Of a DNA stretch of 64,000 nucleotides, positions 63,520-64,000 are shown piece by piece. How positions within the stretch are numbered: position 1 is the stretch's first letter; every line of letters begins with the position of its first letter. Under the pieces are notes generated by a model. It worked only from the letters and a program-made list of their open reading frames with translations, ran no database searches and was not told where the DNA came from. Location: assembly GCA_963784195.1 (NCBI GenBank), contig CAWARA010000025.1, positions 248,001 through 312,000 of the forward strand. The letters run 5' to 3'. Position numbers and translations under genes: made by a program. This DNA comes from CAVQAH01 sp963784195 (GTDB lineage Bacteria > Acidobacteriota > Vicinamibacteria > Vicinamibacterales > 2-12-FULL-66-21).

Positions 63520-63598
63520 TGGACCTCCCGTGTTTGGAGAACCTCGGCTCATTCGACGTTGACGAACGACGTGATTCGCGGACAGAATCCCACAAGCT

Positions 63599-64000
63599 AT
63601 GGGCCATATCATCGTCTTCCCCCGGGTGCCGGGAACTCCCGAACAACGAAACGGCCCCGATCGTCGCAGCACCCGGCGCGGCGGGCGGCGGGTAACCGAC
63701 AAACCCGGCTACGCTCCGCTCGTGCTGCTCGTCGACGGTGACGATGACAGCAACACCCGCTGCGAGGCTATTCTCGCGAAGCTCCATTTCGCCGTGGCAC
63801 CGACGCGCAGCGTCGATGAAGCGATCCGGGTGATGGAAGCGCTGCGACCAAACCTGGTGATCGCCCGCGTGGCAGATGCCGCCGCGCTCCGGCAGGCCAC
63901 GGCCCTCGATCTTCCGCTCGTCATTCTCGGCGACGACCTGCTCGATCCCGAAGCGCTCGTGAACGAGATCCGCCGCGAGTTACGCAACCGGAGATCTTAG
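63599..64000 (+). CDS. Degenerate receiver-like protein (133 aa)
   Basis: The region LVLLVDGDDDSNTRCEAILA and onward has the beta-alpha pattern of a receiver domain, with acidic residues at the start. At the acceptor position, where Asp is expected after the third strand, it reads VIARVADAAAL, and the conserved C-terminal Lys is missing. Phosphorylation is therefore unlikely, as in pseudo-receivers. The N-terminus (RRSTRRGGRRVT) is basic. No ribosome site is obvious at ATG 63599. The gene ends on the last base of the window. Confidence 0.7.
   Translation: MGHIIVFPRVPGTPEQRNGPDRRSTRRGGRRVTDKPGYAPLVLLVDGDDDSNTRCEAILAKLHFAVAPTRSVDEAIRVMEALRPNLVIARVADAAALRQATALDLPLVILGDDLLDPEALVNEIRRELRNRRS

Noticed and set aside
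1..64000. rRNA, tRNA, integrase, transposase or phage genes
   Set aside because: I looked for characteristic proteins and structures and found none; tRNA absence was judged by eye only and a tRNAscan run would be decisive.

Overview
This 64 kb window is high-GC, gene-dense bacterial DNA. I infer an Acidobacteriota member, probably of the Vicinamibacteria (former subdivision 6) type. The main reason is seven copies of the duplicated MacB/FtsX permease known as ADOP (acidobacterial duplicated orphan permease), none with its own ATPase beside it; one sits behind a PadR regulator, an arrangement I associate with this phylum. I see no rRNA, tRNA, CRISPR array, transposase or phage gene. The left edge cuts an amino-acid permease. 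Region by region: (1) 0.6-9.6 kb: two ADOPs around a secreted S9 peptidase, then a secreted amidase. (2) 9.8-14 kb, minus strand: a receiver-PilZ protein behind a possible sigma-54 promoter, a small unknown protein, a crotonase and a YyaL-type thioredoxin-domain protein. (3) 14.1-16.6 kb: an ABC-2 exporter pair. (4) 16.7-18.6 kb: an ECF sigma/anti-sigma pair, divergent from a small membrane protein. (5) 19.1-20.3 kb: a PilZ gene wrecked by about seven frameshifts. (6) 20.3-27.1 kb, minus strand: an envelope cluster with an NtrC-type regulator, MlaE, MlaF, an MlaD-OmpA fusion, small YtxH-like proteins and YihY/BrkB. (7) 27.4-32.9 kb: a leucine/isovalerate catabolic operon whose carboxylase alpha subunit is split by one in-frame stop. 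(8) 33.2-39.9 kb: a PHP protein related to PolX, an L,D-transpeptidase lipoprotein, three tandem single-domain receivers, and a histidine kinase/OmpR pair. (9) 39.9-44 kb: BlaR1-like protease and BlaI repressor, divergent from an ADOP; two perfect BlaI-type operators flank the shared promoter region. (10) 44-50.3 kb: small secreted proteins, a LysM protein, PD40 proteins, a YCII/ECF42 pair and an M28 peptidase. (11) 50.3-63.1 kb: four more ADOPs, a cupin, a truncated gamma-glutamyltransferase and a PadR regulator. (12) 63.1-64 kb: a VOC-fold protein and a degenerate receiver. Two features cut across these regions. First, the spacers carry many long hairpins whose arms are built from short, mostly 7-bp, tandem units. 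Several unit families share this architecture, and some hairpins lie exactly where genes are broken: inside a signal-peptide gene, at the cut end of the gamma-glutamyltransferase, at the lost 5' end of an ADOP, at the C-terminus of a response regulator and inside a cupin gene. Second, about ten otherwise well-preserved genes carry frameshifts, and most are mended by removing one base. That bias could be biological decay or assembly error, and reads are needed to decide.
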